From assembly GCA_021850835.1 (NCBI GenBank), contig JAJZKS010000070.1:1-8170 (forward strand): 8,170 nucleotides of DNA, written 5' to 3'. The notes below the pieces were generated by a model. That model was not told where the DNA came from and ran no database searches. It saw nothing but the letters and a program-made list of their open reading frames with translations. Position 1 is the first letter of the stretch. Each line of letters opens with the position of its first letter. This DNA comes from Thermoplasmata archaeon (GTDB lineage Archaea; Thermoplasmatota; Thermoplasmata; Thermoplasmatales; Thermoplasmataceae). Both the position numbers and the translations under genes were made by a program. Positions 5,589 to 8,170 of this stretch are shown piece by piece.

Positions 5589-6665
5589 TCAAAATGGTTC
5601 TAACGGTTTATACCCGGAGCCAATTGGATCATCTGCATCAATAACATAGGTAGAAAAGCCAGTGATGAAACAGGCCTTGTCCACCGATGATATCTCGGGG
5701 ACCATCGCATTCCTGTTTCCAACTTCCAGTTCACTGAGGATTTTTGCCTTGAACCGGGTTGAAATAGAGCTTAGAAATGTAACCTCTTGGTTCAATTCGA
5801 TGCTTTTCTCCTTATAATAAAGGTATGCAAGATGGGCTGAACTGCTTGTACCTGAAGGAGAGCGGTCAAGTGAGACTCTTTTTTCTGTGCCGAAGAATAG
5901 GACCCCATACATTGGGTCTCTTTCATTTCCTGTCCTGTACTGGTATCTGATCCCATAGAGGCCGCTGACACCATTTAGAATTGGATGGGCTATTTCTTCA
6001 CCTTTTAGTTTTCCCAATATTTCCTTAGTCAGGTTACTGAGTTCCGGCAAGATCTCTTTGCTGTAAGAAAGTCCGAGATCCTGCAGATCAACGATTCCAT
6101 AGAAGTCGCCACCAAATGATATTGAAATTTTGACTGGACCGTATCCTTCAGTTTCAACTTCGTGTTCAGAATGGAGAAATGAAGGGACATTTACAAGCGA
6201 TACTTTCTCCACTCTTCCTTCTGGCCCGACGTTCACATTCACGCTTACTGAACCAGCTGGTGTATCAATGATGATGGCTGAAATGGCGCCGCTTGGGGCA
6301 TTAATCAATTTTTTCTGAACTGCAAGGCTAGCAAGGAACATGGTTGCATGCCCACACATATCATGCCAGCCGGAAGGGTCAAAATACAATGCCCCGAAAT
6401 GTGCCATGCTGTCCGCTGGTTTTGTCACCAGAACACCATAAGAATTACTCCCAGATCTGGGCTCATAGGTAAGCAATTTCCTTATGTGGTCAAGATTGTT
6501 TTCACAATAGTTTTTTTTCTCCTGCATGGTAGACCCCTGCACGAATGGAAGGAAAACAACCTTTACCGGCATTCCGGCATTATGCCCTTCAATACATTCT
6601 ATGCTGTCTGAAAATTCAAATGACATCCATAATGATGCAGACATACAATTAGAGAGTTTTCCCAT
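5589..6665 (-). CDS. Proline racemase superfamily protein, Cys/Ser type (candidate trans-3-hydroxy-L-proline dehydratase)
   Basis: This is a full-length member of the proline racemase/4-hydroxyproline epimerase/trans-3-hydroxy-L-proline dehydratase superfamily. Landmarks: IECIEGHNAGMPVKVV (22-37) corresponds to the family's IDxHTAGxPxRVV, GSTMQEKKNY (44-53) and LDHIRKLLTYEPR (58-70) follow, and the first active-site loop is HDMCGHATMF (101-110) with catalytic Cys104. The second loop, DRSPSGTSSSAHLA (267-280), has Ser271 where racemases and epimerases have the second catalytic Cys and dehydratases have Thr. The ending TGFSTYVIDADDPIGSGY is family-typical. Loss of the second thiol argues against two-base racemisation and for dehydration or another one-base reaction. 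The longest frame starts at 6665, but the family N-terminus aligns best with Met14 (6626), so the first 13 residues are doubtful; no Shine-Dalgarno sequence decides it. The DUF2203 gene lies 47 bases upstream and could be co-transcribed. Confidence 0.85.
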   Translation of the reverse strand: MGKLSNCMSASLWMSFEFSDSIECIEGHNAGMPVKVVFLPFVQGSTMQEKKNYCENNLDHIRKLLTYEPRSGSNSYGVLVTKPADSMAHFGALYFDPSGWHDMCGHATMFLASLAVQKKLINAPSGAISAIIIDTPAGSVSVNVNVGPEGRVEKVSLVNVPSFLHSEHEVETEGYGPVKISISFGGDFYGIVDLQDLGLSYSKEILPELSNLTKEILGKLKGEEIAHPILNGVSGLYGIRYQYRTGNERDPMYGVLFFGTEKRVSLDRSPSGTSSSAHLAYLYYKEKSIELNQEVTFLSSISTRFKAKILSELEVGNRNAMVPEISSVDKACFITGFSTYVIDADDPIGSGYKPLEPF

Positions 6666-6712
6666 GGTTGACTGTAAACGGTTGAGTTTCTGGCAGTACG
6701 TAAAGACTTATC

Positions 6713-7081
6713 TCAAAGATAACTTAGTATGTCCTCATGCCCTGTTAATTTGGCCCTACCTGAGAAACCTTCATCTGCGTAATGCCAGTATTCTATGTCA
6801 TCTTCGTCAATGCTCCAGCACAAATAGGATGGAATATTGTTTATGACCGCAGGAAAATCAAAAAGAGTGGCATCCTGGTCCCGGATGACAATGCCTTTCT
6901 TCTGTATTCTCTCGAGGATGCCGTGTATCTTGAGAGTGAGGGTCTCAGCGGTTTCCATGTCATAGTCTTCCATGGCATCCACGCCTTTCTCGCTTAATTC
7001 TTTCATTTCACTGATCTTGGATTTCAACCACCTCAGTGTTTTTCTTGCAGAATTCAGGTCGAAATAAGGTTCAGTGGTCAT
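6713..7081 (-). CDS. DUF2203 family protein
   Basis: The 122-residue protein fits the DUF2203 family, small cytoplasmic proteins of unknown function found in bacteria and archaea. The N-terminal half is helical and charged: FDLNSARKTLRWLKSKISEM (7-26) corresponds to the FTLEEAN...L opening, followed by a coiled-coil-like stretch to about residue 62. The C-terminal half carries the family signature: KGIVIRD (62-68), TLFDFPAV (72-79), SYLCW (85-89), IEYWHYADEGFSGR (96-109). Length is typical. The start at 7081 is the first ATG, and the stretch immediately upstream is the AT-rich gap after the DUF302 terminator, so this gene probably has its own promoter. It may form a two-gene unit with the proline-racemase homologue 47 bases downstream, although no functional link is established. 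Confidence 0.82.
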   Translation of the reverse strand: MTTEPYFDLNSARKTLRWLKSKISEMKELSEKGVDAMEDYDMETAETLTLKIHGILERIQKKGIVIRDQDATLFDFPAVINNIPSYLCWSIDEDDIEYWHYADEGFSGRAKLTGHEDILSYL

Positions 7082-7127
7082 AAATTGTGATGTAATGGAA
7101 ACATTAATGATTTTTGTAATTCGATTG

Positions 7128-7158
7128 AAAAAAAATCCCTTTAATCTGTTTAAAGGGA
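7128..7158 (-). terminator. Intrinsic-type terminator of the DUF302 gene, overlapping its stop codon
   Basis: A perfect 9-bp inverted repeat, TCCCTTTAA (7136-7144) and TTAAAGGGA (7150-7158), encloses a 5-base loop. On the minus strand it is followed immediately by eight T (A8 at 7128-7135 on the plus strand). The upstream arm contains the last codons and the TAA stop (7150-7152) of the DUF302 gene. The U-tract is the known termination signal of archaeal RNA polymerase, and the stem may add pausing or protect the mRNA 3' end. Confidence 0.72.
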
Positions 7159-7530
7159 GTTGATTGCTTCCTTCAGTTCCGCTTCAAAGGCCCTTGGCCT
7201 CGAAGGATCTGCCTTGAGGTAATTCTCAGCGAGTTCGGATACTAGGAGCATCTTGACAATTGTCTTTCCTTCACCCTTTGATTCCAGCGTCACCTTGCAG
7301 GGAAGGAAAAGCCCGTAATCATGGTTGCTTGAGATAAGTTCCTTTGCGGCAGCTGGCTTGCACACGTCAAGAATATAGTAACCGGGGAAATCCTCGCCAA
7401 ATTTGTTCTTTATGATTTCCTTAATGTCAACATAAGACAGAACAACAAAGCCAGCGTCCTTCAATTTCTGTGAAACCTTGAGGAATGATTTCTCAATGTC
7501 CAGGTCAACCTCCCTTTCAAATTTGAACAT
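7150..7530 (-). CDS. DUF302 domain protein
   Basis: Read from the ATG at 7530, the protein has 126 residues, which is the normal size of a single DUF302 domain. The family pattern is complete: an amphipathic helix LDIEKSFLKVSQKLKDAGF (10-28), the strand VVLSYVDIKEIIKNKFG (29-45), the segment GYYILDVCKPAAAKEL (50-65) matching the family's YxILGACNPxxAxxAL, and DYGLFLPCKVTLES (71-84) matching the GLLLPCNV strand. DUF302 proteins are of unknown biochemical function. The two conserved cysteines (57 and 78) suggest a metal or redox role, which is inference. The frame can be extended to a TTG at 7656 (168 aa), but I reject that start because a good TATA box at 7552-7566 lies inside the extension, about 28 bases before the ATG at 7530, and the extra residues are basic and unlike the domain. 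Confidence 0.82.
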   Translation of the reverse strand: MFKFEREVDLDIEKSFLKVSQKLKDAGFVVLSYVDIKEIIKNKFGEDFPGYYILDVCKPAAAKELISSNHDYGLFLPCKVTLESKGEGKTIVKMLLVSELAENYLKADPSRPRAFEAELKEAINSL

Positions 7531-7551
7531 GGCCCATGATTTCTTCTTGAT

Positions 7552-7566
7552 AGTTATAAATTTCCG
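7552..7566 (-). promoter_or_regulatory. TATA box deciding the DUF302 start
   Basis: The minus strand reads GGAAATTTATAACTA, a close match to the archaeal TATA element, centred about 28 bases before the ATG at 7530. This is the spacing expected for a leaderless mRNA and selects that ATG over upstream candidates. Confidence 0.6.
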
Positions 7567-7670
7567 GCCCATGCGCATTCTGATACCAAAGCGTGTTTGC
7601 GGGTTTCCATTGATGGTGCGCATTGCTGGCCCCCGGTGCCTGAGAATAGATGACAAATTTGCACCTACCT

Positions 7671-7680
7671 AAATTTATTA
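7671..7680 (+). promoter_or_regulatory. TATA-like box of the AhpD-like gene
   Basis: AAATTTATTA lies about 39 bases before the ATG at 7714. This predicts transcription near 7700 with a leader of about 13 bases and no Shine-Dalgarno sequence. It is about 100 bases from the opposing DUF302 TATA box. Confidence 0.5.
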
Positions 7681-7713
7681 GTTTTAGTTGGAACTATTTG
7701 CCTGTCGATTAAA

Positions 7714-8043
7714 ATGGATCCAAAAGGAATATTGAGGGAAGTATCTGAAACCATTAAGTACGGGAATGACAGGCAGCCTAACATCCAGAAGGCATTCATG
7801 GACTTTAACCAGGCGGTCCTCAGTCCTGGGAAGCTTGACACTAAGACCAAGGAACTAATTGCCCTTGCACTTTCACTTTCAAGTACCTGCGAATGGTGCA
7901 TCACTTTTCATGTCAAGATGGCAAAGGAAATGGGGGCTTCAGACGATGAGATCCTAGAGGCAGCCTACGTTGCAGTTCTCATGGCTGGAGCTCCGGCCCT
8001 GATGCACATGACCATCGTGAGGGAGACTCTGGCTTCCCTGTGA
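7714..8043 (+). CDS. Carboxymuconolactone decarboxylase/AhpD-like protein
   Basis: The 109-residue protein matches the all-helical carboxymuconolactone decarboxylase (CMD)/AhpD family. The diagnostic segment is LDTKTKELIALALSLSSTC followed by EWCITFHVKMAKEMGAS. It supplies Glu47, the redox pair Cys59 and Cys62 (C-E-W-C) and His66, the residues that form the proton relay and thiol peroxidase site in AhpD. The C-terminal helix is SDDEILEAAYVAVLMAGAPALMH (76-98). A complete C-x-x-C favours an AhpD-type disulfide reductase or peroxidase role over decarboxylation of carboxymuconolactone, but neither is proven. These proteins usually form trimers or hexamers in the cytoplasm. The gene is divergent from the DUF302 gene and converges, with a 10-base gap, on the gene at the right edge. 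Confidence 0.86.
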   Translation: MDPKGILREVSETIKYGNDRQPNIQKAFMDFNQAVLSPGKLDTKTKELIALALSLSSTCEWCITFHVKMAKEMGASDDEILEAAYVAVLMAGAPALMHMTIVRETLASL

Positions 8044-8053
8044 AACGCCATTT

Positions 8054-8170
8054 CTACTCCACATCCTCAATATTTGCCACGAAGATCTGTTCAAGCTCGA
8101 GGATCTTGTCATATAGCAGCGTGCCGAATGCTGTCAATTTGGCCACATCCCCTGGCCCTAGCTCGGCAAT
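8054..8170 (-). CDS. 3' end of an unidentified gene, cut by the window edge
   Basis: The minus strand is open from the right edge to TAG at 8054-8056. It encodes at least 38 C-terminal residues, beginning IAELGPGDVAKLTAFGTLLY and ending ELEQIFVANIEDVE. The segment is acidic and looks mainly helical. It is too short for me to assign a family. The tail-to-tail arrangement with the AhpD-like gene and the protein-like composition support a real gene. Confidence 0.6.
   Translation of the reverse strand: MAELGPGDVAKLTAFGTLLYDKILELEQIFVANIEDVE

Noticed and set aside
6348..6846. Overlapping plus-strand open frames of 87 and 106 codons across the proline-racemase and DUF2203 genes
   Set aside because: Both lie antisense to genes with strong family signatures. 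Their translations are rich in His, Cys and Met without pattern.
7531..7656. N-terminal extension of the DUF302 protein to the TTG at 7656
   Set aside because: It contains the TATA box of the gene and 42 residues that do not fit the domain. The ATG at 7530 was used instead.
1..8170. CRISPR array, tRNA or rRNA genes, insertion sequence ends, toxin-antitoxin pair or other defence genes
   Set aside because: I looked on both strands and saw no regularly spaced repeats, cloverleaf-like sequence, transposase or recombinase motifs, or defence-type domains.

Overview
The window most likely comes from a thermoacidophilic euryarchaeon of the Thermoplasmata (Thermoplasmatales-like). This is an inference from general features, not from a marker gene. 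Base composition is moderate, and arginine is written mostly AGA/AGG and isoleucine often ATA. Genes are short, mostly single transcription units, and change strand often. Several starts have an AT-rich TATA-like box about 26-30 bases upstream and no Shine-Dalgarno sequence, as expected for leaderless archaeal mRNAs. There is no rRNA, tRNA, CRISPR array, insertion sequence or phage gene.

Layout. At 1-347 there is AT-rich sequence and one probable 47-residue two-helix membrane peptide (182-325, +). At 348-922 (-) lies a RibD/dihydrofolate-reductase-like gene whose frame is broken at a run of five C (432-436); the missing C-terminus is readable in the next frame. At 1107-1691 (+) is a class I SAM methyltransferase, and at 1923-2162 (-) a small two-helix membrane protein. 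The gap between these two holds a hairpin plus T-tract and an open frame of coding-like character without a start codon. At 2408-3061 (-) is an alpha/beta hydrolase with a GTG start. It is divergent from a YcaQ/AlkZ-family (HTH_42) DNA glycosylase at 3278-4528 (+), the one gene here with a strong Shine-Dalgarno sequence, which follows a possible 17-codon leader ORF. At 4554-5447 (-) is a four-helix membrane protein with an outward-facing beta-rich domain. At 5589-6665 (-) is a proline-racemase-superfamily enzyme of Cys/Ser active-site type, with a DUF2203 gene 47 bases upstream (6713-7081, -). At 7150-7530 (-) is a DUF302 protein followed by a clear hairpin/U8 terminator that contains its own stop codon. 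At 7714-8043 (+) is a carboxymuconolactone decarboxylase/AhpD-like protein. From 8054 to the right edge (-) is the 3' end of an unidentified gene.

How the genes fit together. This is ordinary chromosomal housekeeping and accessory sequence rather than one system. Two loose themes are visible. One is genome and stress maintenance: the YcaQ-like glycosylase, and the divergent pair of DUF302 and AhpD-like genes. The other is small-molecule metabolism: the proline-racemase homologue, methyltransferase, hydrolase and reductase-like gene. I do not see a convincing new multi-gene system. The items most worth a second look are the frameshifted reductase, the Cys/Ser proline-racemase homologue, the leader ORF before the glycosylase, the terminator overlapping a stop codon, and the orphan open frame at 1717-1921.
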